Source: RUG13409 sp045546135
GTDB taxonomy: Bacteria; Bacillota; Clostridia; Peptostreptococcales; Anaerovoracaceae
Reading direction: 5' to 3'
Length of the DNA: 64,000 nucleotides
Assembly (NCBI GenBank): GCA_045546135.1
Contig: JAZQCD010000031.1
Coordinates: 48,368 to 112,367, forward strand
Shown in pieces: positions 52,493 to 60,610 of this stretch; the stretch's first letter is position 1, and each line of letters begins with the position of its first letter. The position numbers and the translations under genes were made by a program. The notes below the pieces were generated by a model. The model saw nothing but the letters and a program-made list of their open reading frames with translations, was not told where the DNA came from and made no database searches.

Positions 52493-52530
52493 TTGTATTT
52501 AATGTACATTTATTATATAATTAGTGTACA
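52493..52530 (+). promoter_or_regulatory. Promoter with twin palindromic operators of the toxin-antitoxin pair
   Basis: TTGTAT (52493-52498) and TATAAT (52516-52521) are spaced by 17 bases. The palindrome TGTACA occurs inside the spacer (52503) and again just after the -10 (52525), 22 bases apart, each followed by TTT. Paired operators over a promoter fit autorepression by the antitoxin complex. Confidence 0.65.
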
Positions 52531-52545
52531 TTTGAGGTGAATGTT

Positions 52546-52755
52546 ATGTGCTATATTACAACTACAGAATTTAAAAACGCTTTTGGGAAGTACATAGAAT
52601 TGGGACAAAGAGAAACAATTAAAGTTATGAAAAGAGGAAAAGTGATTTTTACCATTGTTCCGGAAAGTTTAGCATTAGTAGCTGAAGCAGAATCATTTCT
52701 TGATATGCTTCCTGCTGGTGTTACGATCGGTGTAGATCCAGATGAAAGAGGCTGA
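52546..52755 (+). CDS. Antitoxin of the Phd/YefM type
   Basis: The ATG at 52546 is preferred (GAGG 8 bases upstream); a GTG at 52537 is in frame. The 69-residue product begins with a Phd-like fold: TTTEFKNAFGKYIELGQRETIKVMKRGKVIFTIVP, seen in segments, followed by an acidic C-terminal tail (GVDPDERG). Antitoxins of this kind bind their own promoter and block the toxin. It is 5 bases from the PIN toxin gene. Confidence 0.8.
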   Translation: MCYITTTEFKNAFGKYIELGQRETIKVMKRGKVIFTIVPESLALVAEAESFLDMLPAGVTIGVDPDERG

Positions 52756-52760
52756 TTTAT

Positions 52761-53180
52761 ATGAATGTACTATTCGATTCCAATGTGATCATTGACGCTG
52801 TAACTCAGCGAAGTTTGTCAAATCAAGGATCAAGAGAGCTATATCTAAGGTCTGCATCAAAGGAAATCAACGGGTTTTTAGTGTCGAAACAAATCACTGA
52901 TATAGCCTATGTACTTAGGAAATATCTAGACAAAAATAAAGTCAAGGATTTTGTTCTTTTTTTGTGCAAAGCGTATACTATCCTGCCGTTTAATGTTGAT
53001 GATATTTTAAATGCAACTAATATCAATGGCAGAGATTTCGAAGATGATATATTGATCTATATGGCAAAGGCAAATAGGATCGATGTCATCACAACAAATA
53101 ATACAAAGGATTTTAACGCAGCAGATGTCGAAGTACTAAAACCTGATGAACTATTGCTTACGTTATCTGATTCAAAGTAG
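52761..53180 (+). CDS. PIN-domain toxin ribonuclease
   Basis: A 139-residue PIN protein. Acidic residues of the active site are Asp6 (FDSNVIIDAV), those of the central FEDDILIYM segment, and the TTNNTKDF end. It cleaves RNA in the toxin state. The PIN family is sure; the usual pairing of PIN with Phd/YefM-type antitoxin supports a functional module. AT-rich sequence and different strand from neighbours suggest acquisition. Confidence 0.85.
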   Translation: MNVLFDSNVIIDAVTQRSLSNQGSRELYLRSASKEINGFLVSKQITDIAYVLRKYLDKNKVKDFVLFLCKAYTILPFNVDDILNATNINGRDFEDDILIYMAKANRIDVITTNNTKDFNAADVEVLKPDELLLTLSDSK

Positions 53181-53214
53181 CATCTTAATGACTTTTTATA
53201 TTGGACTATTTAAA

Positions 53215-53236
53215 GGGGCAGCCGATCGGCTGCCCC
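53215..53236. repeat. Perfect 22-base GC-rich palindrome
   Basis: GGGGCAGCCGATCGGCTGCC plus the closing CC forms a perfect 22-base palindrome in AT-rich surroundings. Compact GC palindromes of this kind occur as dispersed repeats and can also act as terminators, but T-runs are short on both sides. I found no second copy in the window. Confidence 0.55.
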
Positions 53237-53270
53237 TACATTTAGCTTTTCTCTTAAACAAACCCTATAT

Positions 53271-54266
53271 CTATCTTTTTCTTGACCTCATTATGGCCTT
53301 GACGATCTCGCGATATACGGCAAAGACGACGCCTGCTATGGGCCATACGATCCAGGTCACATCCCATCTAAAGCTGATGAAGCTCCACCCAAGATATACT
53401 GCTGTAACAATGCCCCAGTATATGCCGTCGTACCTGCCGGATCTTTTTGTAAGTCTTTCATAATCTCCTTCCTCAAGAAGCTTTTCGAAGCCTTCCTGCC
53501 TTATGGCAGTCAGAACTATGAATTTGACTCCTATAGCTATCATGACCATCAGACCGCAAACTGCAAGAATGGGAAGAAGATCCGTGTTATTTGTATATCC
53601 TGTTATCTCTGCAAGGAGTATAGGTACTGCAGCAACGATACAAAGCATGACCCCTATAATGAGCCTTCTTGTGTGGATCTCGGCATATTCGAACTTTAGT
53701 TCCTTTACAAGGCCTGTAACTCCGTACTGAGTGTCGATATTCCTGTTCTCAAGATAATCGTATCTCTTTCCTTTGCTTCCTGTATATATGAATATGGCAA
53801 CGGCTACTGCTATCATGACAAGCATAATTGCTGTACCTATTGCTTCCGCAATCGATACGTTCAGCTTGATCTTTCCTATCTCTGCAAGGCCTCCGAGAAG
53901 CAGTACCATCACAGGCGAGAGTATGCAAATCATAACTCCTGTTGATATGCTTGATGCAGCTTTCTTGTTATATGCAAGGAAAGAATTTGCTTCTTCCATA
54001 GTAACGCTTATATTCTTTTCGGATTCGTAAGTTTCCTCAATAGGCGCTTCCGAAGAGAAGGATCCTTCCATATCATCTCTTAAGAGATAATCGGTACTGA
54101 CTCCGAAGACTTGAGCCAACTGAAGTATCTTCTTCATATCAGGCACTGACTGAGCGCTTTCCCATTTGGATACAGACTGCCTGGATACATCCAGCATGTC
54201 TGCCAGCTCTTCCTGTGACCATCCGTTCTTTTTTCTGTTTTCTATTATTTTGTCTGCTAATATCAT
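53271..54266 (-). CDS. Membrane-bound helix-turn-helix regulator
   Basis: The start is at MILADKIIENRKKNGWSQEE, with GGAGG 9 bases upstream. The 331-residue product has an XRE-type helix-turn-helix (residues 5-62), then an acidic linker and about seven hydrophobic segments. Such membrane-embedded regulators are frequent in Firmicutes and often control neighbouring transporter or resistance genes, possibly by sensing the membrane. The target is probably itself or the YwaF-like gene next to it. Confidence 0.82.
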   Translation of the reverse strand: MILADKIIENRKKNGWSQEELADMLDVSRQSVSKWESAQSVPDMKKILQLAQVFGVSTDYLLRDDMEGSFSSEAPIEETYESEKNISVTMEEANSFLAYNKKAASSISTGVMICILSPVMVLLLGGLAEIGKIKLNVSIAEAIGTAIMLVMIAVAVAIFIYTGSKGKRYDYLENRNIDTQYGVTGLVKELKFEYAEIHTRRLIIGVMLCIVAAVPILLAEITGYTNNTDLLPILAVCGLMVMIAIGVKFIVLTAIRQEGFEKLLEEGDYERLTKRSGRYDGIYWGIVTAVYLGWSFISFRWDVTWIVWPIAGVVFAVYREIVKAIMRSRKR

Positions 54267-54402
54267 CGTTTCATCCTCCAGATATTTTCCCGTATGCATC
54301 ATCTGCATCTCTTGTTTTCTGGCCAAATGATACTCAAAAAGCCGGTTGCACTCTACCAAGAACGCTTTTCAATTTGTAAACCGGCGGTTGCTAACTTCAT
54401 TT

Positions 54403-55146
54403 TTACTTCTTTGAAGCTATGCAAAAACGCTTCCAAACAAACCACATAAGGTGGAATATAAGTATTAAAAGCAAATAGTATATTGGAAGTCTTAGGTACT
54501 GGCTCTCAGGCATGAATGGTATATCAAGCCTTAGGAACATGTAGTCAGAGCCTGGGAATGCCTCGTTTAAATAAAGGCTCGGGATGACCATTACTGTGAG
54601 CACAGCTACAGTGATCCAGATATCCTTGTAACGGGGCTTCATCTTGTGAACGATTATCATATACACCGTTGCAAAGATCGGTATCAGGTGCTCACCGAAA
54701 TATTGATAATACCTAAAGTGCATAGGTCCTTCCTGGGTGAGTACGGTCTGAGGGATTATGCATGCAAGCGTCGCTCCGAAAAGCGTCACAAAGAAATTGA
54801 TGCCAAAAAGCGCTTTGTTTTTGGATGTGACCATGAACATGCAGCAAAGCAGCCCAAGGTCGCAAAGGTGCAGGGGAAGCTTTGACATCATGAAAGCCTT
54901 GCCGCTGTCATCTCCTACATAAAGGAGCCAGACGAAAAATCCAAGCTCCATACAAAGCATGGAAAAAGAAAGAATATATCTAAAGCGAGCTTCATATTTC
55001 CATTCTCTGATCTCATCCCTTTTGAACCATACAAAAAGAATTGCAGCTATGGTAATGAGCAAAGGAATGAAATGCATGAGCGTGTATGGCTTAAAGGTCC
55101 CTGCAGGTCCGTAGCCGAAAAAACCGTCACTGTAATATGTGTACAT
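54403..55146 (-). CDS. YwaF-like (TIGR02206) membrane protein, second copy
   Basis: A 247-residue protein with about seven hydrophobic segments, closely parallel to the gene product at 28556-29314: GFFGYGPAGTFKPYTLMHFIP versus the same order there, then FRYYQYFGEHLIPIFATVYM, and RYKDIWI. It is clearly a paralogue. Its start overlaps the next gene's stop by one base (TAATG), so it is coupled to the membrane protein gene upstream in the transcript. Confidence 0.85.
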   Translation of the reverse strand: MYTYYSDGFFGYGPAGTFKPYTLMHFIPLLITIAAILFVWFKRDEIREWKYEARFRYILSFSMLCMELGFFVWLLYVGDDSGKAFMMSKLPLHLCDLGLLCCMFMVTSKNKALFGINFFVTLFGATLACIIPQTVLTQEGPMHFRYYQYFGEHLIPIFATVYMIIVHKMKPRYKDIWITVAVLTVMVIPSLYLNEAFPGSDYMFLRLDIPFMPESQYLRLPIYYLLLILIFHLMWFVWKRFCIASKK

Positions 55147-56066
55147 TACTTGGTCTCATCCTCTTCTCTAAAGTATTCTTCAATGTATATATCGCACATT
55201 TCTTTTGTAGAAAGACCGCTTTTGTACTTGTTTTCCATCATGTGCATGATACGCCTTGGAACTGTAAGTTCTCCGCCAAGGTCTTTTGCTCTTCTTGCGG
55301 CTGCAAGAGCCCTTATAGCAGACTGTATATCAGAATATGAGAATTCTTCTGAATATTGATAATACTTTTCTGTATCCGCTTTTCTTTTCTTATGGATCTT
55401 GTTGTGCACTATTCTAAGAAAGGTCGATATGCCAAAGCATATGAGGCAAAGACCTATGAATACCAATGGCAAAGGTACCTTTGCGATGATATCTCCTATC
55501 TGGTAGTGATCCCTCCAGCCCCCTCTTTCCTCTCCGATGACAAATACCATGACAAGGTATACAAGGCCGTATATGACTACAGGCAGCACCGAGAGAATGG
55601 AAGCCTTAAGGCTTATGGTGTGGTCTGTGTTTATAAAAAGGAAAAGGATGATCGCCATTATAGGACAGATCGTATGGAACAGGATATTGTTAGAATAAAG
55701 CATCATCCTGTAATAACTGGTCGCAGGCGAAAGTATAGTCACGGCGATCAAAAATGTCAGAGCGACACCGTTTGTCCCCAAATACATAAGATTCACTACC
55801 CACCTTGGAAGATGGTAGTTCTCATAGCGTATGCCGTCCACAGCAAAGGGTATGCACATCGCTGACGTGATCCCCATGAGCATATTGGCAAGTATGGTAA
55901 ACATGCGGAAAGACTTAAGCCCTACCTCAGACACTATGGCATCCGGAGTGCTGAGTACCTGGTCTATGACCGCAGCAAAGACCAAGATACACATAAGACT
56001 GCACATAACGACAGCCCAAATGCAGCGATCCTTGTTTACTTTAAGAGCATCTATAGCTGTTTTCAT
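55146..56066 (-). CDS. Multi-pass membrane protein, Pr6Pr-like
   Basis: A 306-residue protein with about seven hydrophobic segments, followed by a charged cytoplasmic tail of about 80 residues (from IHKKRKADTEKYYQY). The segments with MFTILANMLMG and FHTICPIMAII recall the Pr6Pr/AIG1-type membrane family also seen at 63246-63806. The tail is unusual for that family and may recruit a partner. It is coupled to the downstream YwaF-like gene. Function unknown. Confidence 0.65.
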   Translation of the reverse strand: MKTAIDALKVNKDRCIWAVVMCSLMCILVFAAVIDQVLSTPDAIVSEVGLKSFRMFTILANMLMGITSAMCIPFAVDGIRYENYHLPRWVVNLMYLGTNGVALTFLIAVTILSPATSYYRMMLYSNNILFHTICPIMAIILFLFINTDHTISLKASILSVLPVVIYGLVYLVMVFVIGEERGGWRDHYQIGDIIAKVPLPLVFIGLCLICFGISTFLRIVHNKIHKKRKADTEKYYQYSEEFSYSDIQSAIRALAAARRAKDLGGELTVPRRIMHMMENKYKSGLSTKEMCDIYIEEYFREEDETK

Positions 56067-56087
56067 TATTATATCCTCCTTGATTGT

Positions 56088-57197
56088 TTATGCTTGTTTA
56101 TCCTTTTTCTTGAGTCTTTGCCAATTGGTATTGGCTATTGATATATATAGGTTCCTTGGGAACAGATAGGGATCGGCATACATATCTTCAGTCTTAGTTC
56201 CGCTTTCTATTGCCTTTGCAAGACGCTCAAGACTTAGTCTTGCATTTTTCGTAGGCCACAGATCTCTGCTTCTCATCAAAGTGCCTACAAGTTCTCCTGC
56301 TCCTATGGCAGAAGCACCCATATACTCTGCCCTAATATCTTTACAAAAATCCTTGATCATGCTGAGCATGTTCACATTCTGCCTGCTTTCATAAAGGCCG
56401 TTGTTTACGACCGCATACAGCTTAAGACCCTTGCCTGTCCCTTTTTCTTTTATCTTTTCCATGAGCCTTACAGCATATGCCGGAAGTCCGTCCACATACA
56501 ACGGAGCGCCAAAAACTACGACCTTCGCTCTTCCAATATCCTCTGCAAGTCCTTCTAGATCTCCATTGATACTAAGGTCTTTTACTTCTGCTTCTGAGTC
56601 CATTGACTTTAGTATATGCTCAAGGAATATGCCGGTATTCGATCTTTTGCCCCGAAGGCTCGTATTTACAACAAGTATCCCTGAACGCTCAGGACTTGCA
56701 GAGAAGACCTTTCTCTCTTCGCCTTCCCACTCTTCGAAAATGACATCCTTTACGCTTCCCCTTAGGTTTCTGCAAAGGGCATGAGCGTAGCTCTTTGCTT
56801 TCTCCTTATCATCTTCTGAGAGTTCATGCCCTCTGAAAATGAAGGTCACTAGTTTTTCCTCCGGAAACCTTTTCCTGTGATGCATCTCGCCGTATGCAAC
56901 TTCAAACTCCGGAAGTACATATCCTATGCAGCGGTCAAATACGCCCTTTACAGTGCTGCTGAAGCCACCACATGTATATCTGCTCATGACTACCATCTCA
57001 TCTGCTTCGTGGATAAGAGCGCACATTCTATGAAAGCCATCTTTAAAGATGCATTCTCCGCTGCCGCCGGTCCAGCAATGAAAACAGCCTATGCAAGGCC
57101 TCATGTCATCAGTTCCTTTTATGACATTGAAACCCTCATATTTGTCCTTTACTTCATTCCATTCCCTATTATCAAGATCGTGTATTAAAAGATCCAT
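56088..57197 (-). CDS. Two-domain flavodoxin-like oxidoreductase
   Basis: The start is taken at MDLLIHDLDNREW (57197; GGGAG 10 bases upstream); a longer form to 57284 is possible. The 369-residue product has two flavodoxin-like domains. The first has a Cys cluster (RPCIGCFHCW ... GEC, Cys35/38/41/49), typical of NAD(P)H-dependent FMN reductases of the iron-sulfur flavoprotein type. The second starts at GILVVNTSLRGKRSNTG and lacks it. A fused pair is unusual. The partner and substrate are unknown. Confidence 0.78.
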   Translation of the reverse strand: MDLLIHDLDNREWNEVKDKYEGFNVIKGTDDMRPCIGCFHCWTGGSGECIFKDGFHRMCALIHEADEMVVMSRYTCGGFSSTVKGVFDRCIGYVLPEFEVAYGEMHHRKRFPEEKLVTFIFRGHELSEDDKEKAKSYAHALCRNLRGSVKDVIFEEWEGEERKVFSASPERSGILVVNTSLRGKRSNTGIFLEHILKSMDSEAEVKDLSINGDLEGLAEDIGRAKVVVFGAPLYVDGLPAYAVRLMEKIKEKGTGKGLKLYAVVNNGLYESRQNVNMLSMIKDFCKDIRAEYMGASAIGAGELVGTLMRSRDLWPTKNARLSLERLAKAIESGTKTEDMYADPYLFPRNLYISIANTNWQRLKKKDKQA

Positions 57198-57253
57198 TTG
57201 ATCTCTGCTCCCGCTGAATGCATTCCAAGTTCTTTTTATTCTAGCTGTAATTA

Positions 57254-57640
57254 TCAAACCTTCTGTATGGATGTGATCATCCAATCATCGTGTACCAGTT
57301 TGTACGGCGTATTGCAGTACGGACATTTTTTCATATGAAGCGCATCGAAACTCGCTCCGCAGCTCTTGCACTCAACGCTGCAAAGGCTGAATCCGGGGTC
57401 TGTTCTTGCATCTATGTCTTTCTCTATGGAGACGATATAGTTTTCATCTTTTCTTTTTAGCCTGCCGTCATAGCGAAGATCATCCATGAATGCTCTGAGC
57501 CTAAGCTTTATCACTCCGTCACTTGCCTCTGAAGACAAAAGCTGTATGGCTCCTCTATACTGCATATCGATGAGGTCATCAAAGAAAGAAAGGTCTTCAT
57601 TTCCCTCATATCTCGTCGCCTGTATGATCGACTTTTTCCT
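57254..57640 (-). pseudogene. C-terminal remnant of a Tim44-like zinc-ribbon protein
   Basis: The frame is open from 57640 (after an in-frame TAG) to 57254 but has no start before an ATG at 57565 without a ribosome site. The text ATRYEGNEDLSFFDDLID ... MQYRGAIQ ... CKSCGASF, CPYCNTPY and the final DDWMITSIQKV match the end of the Tim44-like transport/zinc-ribbon proteins that occur with TPM genes. The N-terminal domain and membrane part are missing, so I read it as a remnant overlapping a separate small ORF. Confidence 0.5.
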
Positions 57641-57821
57641 CTATTAAGATCCCTTTAGAATCAAGACGTTCTCTTTGGCGGTCAAGTACATACCTTAGTT
57701 CCTTAGATGCAAGAAGAGGTTTCTTTCCCCCTACAGACCAATCATGCAATTCATCTGTAAATGCATTCAACTTATCAATGCCACCAGCCATTGGCCGTAT
57801 AGGCATATTTTGATCACTCAT
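57606..57821 (-). CDS. Small hypothetical protein
   Basis: A 71-residue ORF with GGAAGG 9-10 bases before the ATG at 57821. The product is hydrophilic: MSDQNMPIRPMAGG, a central WSVGGKKPL, then an Arg/Glu helix (LRYVLDRQRERLD) and an acidic end. It overlaps the remnant at 57254-57640 in another frame. I do not recognise it; it may itself be a leftover 5' end. Confidence 0.45.
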   Translation of the reverse strand: MSDQNMPIRPMAGGIDKLNAFTDELHDWSVGGKKPLLASKELRYVLDRQRERLDSKGILIEEKVDHTGDEI

Positions 57822-57924
57822 AACGCTCACCTTCCTGATACACTATTTGTGTTAACTATATCACTGTTTTCGCCATAGCCTAAAAAAACAAATCTTCTGT
57901 CCATTTTTTTCTCGATCATCTCGA

Positions 57925-58488
57925 TCATTTTCTTCCGGTTATTCCAAATACAAATCCCATAGCGCCGCCTAGGATATGAGTTATCTGCGATATGCTGTCT
58001 ATCGATGCTATACCGTTTATGATCTCCTGCCCTATATACAGCACAAGTACCAGTATTGCAGTAAGCGGTATCTCTCCTTGTTTTACTGAAGTAAAGGAGG
58101 AAAGAACTATGAACATGAATACTATACCTGAAGCTCCAAGGAGACCTCCTGCTCCAAAGAACATATGAAATGCTCCTGTCACAAATGCTGTCGCAAGAAT
58201 GAAAGAAAGAGTCTTTGAACTGCCGTACTTTTCTTCGATCCCCGGGCCAAGCAAAAGTATATACAGCATATTACCTATGTAATGAGAATACCCTGAGTGC
58301 CCAAGGACATGACTAAATACCCTTATATATGCTAAAGGGTCTCTTAGACTGCATGGATATACCATAAACAGATTATTAGTTGTCCAGCCTCCTGTAAGGG
58401 GCCCTATTATTAGAACTACAAGTGACAACAGCGCAAAGCACAATACTACCGGCGCATTGAAACTTATCACGATCTTAGGTTTTGACAT
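57925..58488 (-). CDS. Rhomboid family intramembrane protease
   Basis: A 187-residue protein with about six hydrophobic segments. The nucleophile Ser is in GLLGASGIVFMF and the catalytic His in SQITHILGGAMGF; the loop-1 SHVLGHSGYSHYIGNML fits the His/Asn-containing second helix. The dyad is complete, so activity is likely. The natural substrate is unknown. It sits alone between the GT2 gene and the small ORFs. Confidence 0.93.
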   Translation of the reverse strand: MSKPKIVISFNAPVVLCFALLSLVVLIIGPLTGGWTTNNLFMVYPCSLRDPLAYIRVFSHVLGHSGYSHYIGNMLYILLLGPGIEEKYGSSKTLSFILATAFVTGAFHMFFGAGGLLGASGIVFMFIVLSSFTSVKQGEIPLTAILVLVLYIGQEIINGIASIDSISQITHILGGAMGFVFGITGRK

Positions 58489-58535
58489 ATATACTTACCT
58501 TCCATTTGCTCAAATTTAGGTCATGAATTGGCTTA

Positions 58536-59849
58536 CTATTCTTTTGCACTCTCAGCCTTAAGATGCTGAAGGATACAGTTGCCGATCCGCTCCTCTAGAA
58601 TGCGGTACTGCTGTATTTCTTTTTCTGTGAATTCAGAAAAACACACCGCGTCCACATCCATGTCCAGCTGCTTCAATTCCTCTGTGAGCTCCGGTGCCTG
58701 GAAAGAAAAGAGTTCTTTACTTCCAAGGGATGACTCGCGCCTCACCAGTCCGTCTGCCAAAAGCCGTGCCATCGCCACGATCACAGCAGGTTTTCCCATA
58801 CCGGTCAGTAAACACAGACTCTCCACGCTGCAAGGTTCCTGCATCTTCTCCATGCAATATAAAAGTCTGATCCTGGCCTCATCCATTCCGTGTTTTCGAC
58901 CCAGTGTTTCCAAATAGCGTCCAATCAGCCGCGTTTCCAGGATCGCGCTGCGCATCGGCAAGGCAGTGAAACTCTCTTCTGAAAGAGCAAACAAGTCTGC
59001 ACCTGCATGCAGTTTCCGTGTCCCCGGTGTGAACGGCAGCGCCAGACTGTCATGGCTTACAGCCAGCAGATAGCCGTAGATCACAGGCAGCCGCTCCTGA
59101 TAAGCAGGTGCGTCAAAGGATTTCTTGAAGAACTCGTTATAGTAGCCGATGACGCTCTTCTTCATTTTGATCGTGCTGCTCAGATTCAGACTTTGGTCCA
59201 CCAGTGAGCCTTTGGTGTATTGATAGTAATAAACCGGTGCCTTTAGGATCGCTACGGACTTGACATGGAGAAGATACTCCAAATTGAAGATCATATCCTC
59301 GCTATAGCTGATATTCTCGTCCATACGTATGTCGTAACGCTCTATGATGTCCCTTTGGTACAACTTGTTCCACAGGACTCCATAGTACAGATCCGCCGGC
59401 GCAAGCATCATCTTATCGGCATATTGCCTTAGCGTAAGTGTCCCACCTGTCTCAATAGAACCTTTTTCAGAAACATTACCATCTACTACACGATAAAAGT
59501 CACCAACTACGAGTTCCGATGATCGCGTTTCCATCTCCCTAACAAGCAGCTTTGTGGCGTCCATCGGCAGCCAATCATCCACATCCGCAAACTGAACATA
59601 CGTGCCGCTCGCTTCGGCAAGGGCTCGGTTCCGAGCGGAGGATACTCCCCCGTTTTCCTGATGGATCGCCTTTACTCTTGAGTCATTAGCAGCAACAGTC
59701 TGTATGATCTCCCAGGATCGATCTCGGCTGCCGTCGTCTATCAGGATCAGTTCCAGCTCTGGGTAGTCCTGATTCAGAACGCTGTCTGCACAGCGTTTAA
59801 CGTTTTTCTCACCGTTATAAACGGGAACGATGACACTGACTTTTTCCAT
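58536..59849 (-). CDS. Family 2 glycosyltransferase fused to a winged-helix domain
   Basis: A 437-residue protein. Residues 1-310 are a GT-A glycosyltransferase: VSVIVPVYNGEKNVKRC, LIDDGS (38-41), GGVSSARNRAL and the metal-binding DVDDW (89-93). The last ~120 residues are a MarR-like winged helix (RIRLLYCMEKMQEPCSVESL, then GMGKPAVIVAMARLLADGLV). The combination is unusual. Base composition is clearly GC-richer than in surrounding genes, suggesting transfer. It overlaps the next gene by one base and probably modifies a surface polymer. Confidence 0.82.
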   Translation of the reverse strand: MEKVSVIVPVYNGEKNVKRCADSVLNQDYPELELILIDDGSRDRSWEIIQTVAANDSRVKAIHQENGGVSSARNRALAEASGTYVQFADVDDWLPMDATKLLVREMETRSSELVVGDFYRVVDGNVSEKGSIETGGTLTLRQYADKMMLAPADLYYGVLWNKLYQRDIIERYDIRMDENISYSEDMIFNLEYLLHVKSVAILKAPVYYYQYTKGSLVDQSLNLSSTIKMKKSVIGYYNEFFKKSFDAPAYQERLPVIYGYLLAVSHDSLALPFTPGTRKLHAGADLFALSEESFTALPMRSAILETRLIGRYLETLGRKHGMDEARIRLLYCMEKMQEPCSVESLCLLTGMGKPAVIVAMARLLADGLVRRESSLGSKELFSFQAPELTEELKQLDMDVDAVCFSEFTEKEIQQYRILEERIGNCILQHLKAESAKE

Positions 59850-60412
59850 TATTTATTCCTTGTAAACAACACGTATTTCTCAAGTGGGAATAGCACTGCT
59901 ACCTGAACAAGTCCTGCTGCCGCGGCAGCGATCGTCCTGGCCAGTGCCGCAAAAGCCGTTGCAGCAAGCTTGGCTGTGATCCATCCCTGCAGCCAGGTAG
60001 AAAAGAGTATAAGCGCCGTCAGGATCAACAGATACGCAGCAAGACCCTTCCGGCTTCCCTTGCCGCGGAATGTGGTCCTCATGTTCATGAAATAGCCGTA
60101 AATATTGGCGATGAAATTTGACAGGAAGAACGGTAGCACATATCCCCAGGTCACAACACCATCGACCACATAGGGAGAAGGCCCCTCAAAAAGTATGTCC
60201 GGACGAAACACCGGGCGCAGGACGGATGGCAGCTTGTCTGTAACGCCGTCGAAAATCAGGGGCAGCAGATTGGCTAGAGCAAGCTGCAGCAGCGTGATAC
60301 TAAAAGATACCAGATTGAACTTGACAAATTGCCAAAGGGTGCTGTCTCCAAATCTGGTGTCGATCTTTTTCAGAAAAGACATGCCATTCTTCTCTTGTGA
60401 AAGTCCTTTCAT
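59849..60412 (-). CDS. GtrA-like membrane protein
   Basis: A 187-residue protein. LWQFVKFNLVSFSITLLQLAL matches the first helix of GtrA-family flippase-like proteins, with three more helices and YVLFTRNK at the end. A second possible start lies 10 residues in. It precedes the glycosyltransferase gene with one-base overlap, a common pairing for modification of surface polysaccharide (GtrA flips the lipid-linked sugar). It shares the GC-rich composition. Confidence 0.78.
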   Translation of the reverse strand: MKGLSQEKNGMSFLKKIDTRFGDSTLWQFVKFNLVSFSITLLQLALANLLPLIFDGVTDKLPSVLRPVFRPDILFEGPSPYVVDGVVTWGYVLPFFLSNFIANIYGYFMNMRTTFRGKGSRKGLAAYLLILTALILFSTWLQGWITAKLAATAFAALARTIAAAAAGLVQVAVLFPLEKYVLFTRNK

Positions 60413-60610
60413 CTCGTTTTCTTCCTTTCGCTACACGTCGTTTTTTAAACTCCTTGCTTATCCAGGTACTCTGCTGCTTTCCTCATATTATAGCTCATAT
60501 CAGAAATTATAGTCGTTATCTGAAACAAAAAACTATTATCCTCATTGTATAATTCATTTCCCTATTTTGGTAGTATACTATTAATATAGGAACTTGAAGA
60601 AGGTTAAGAC

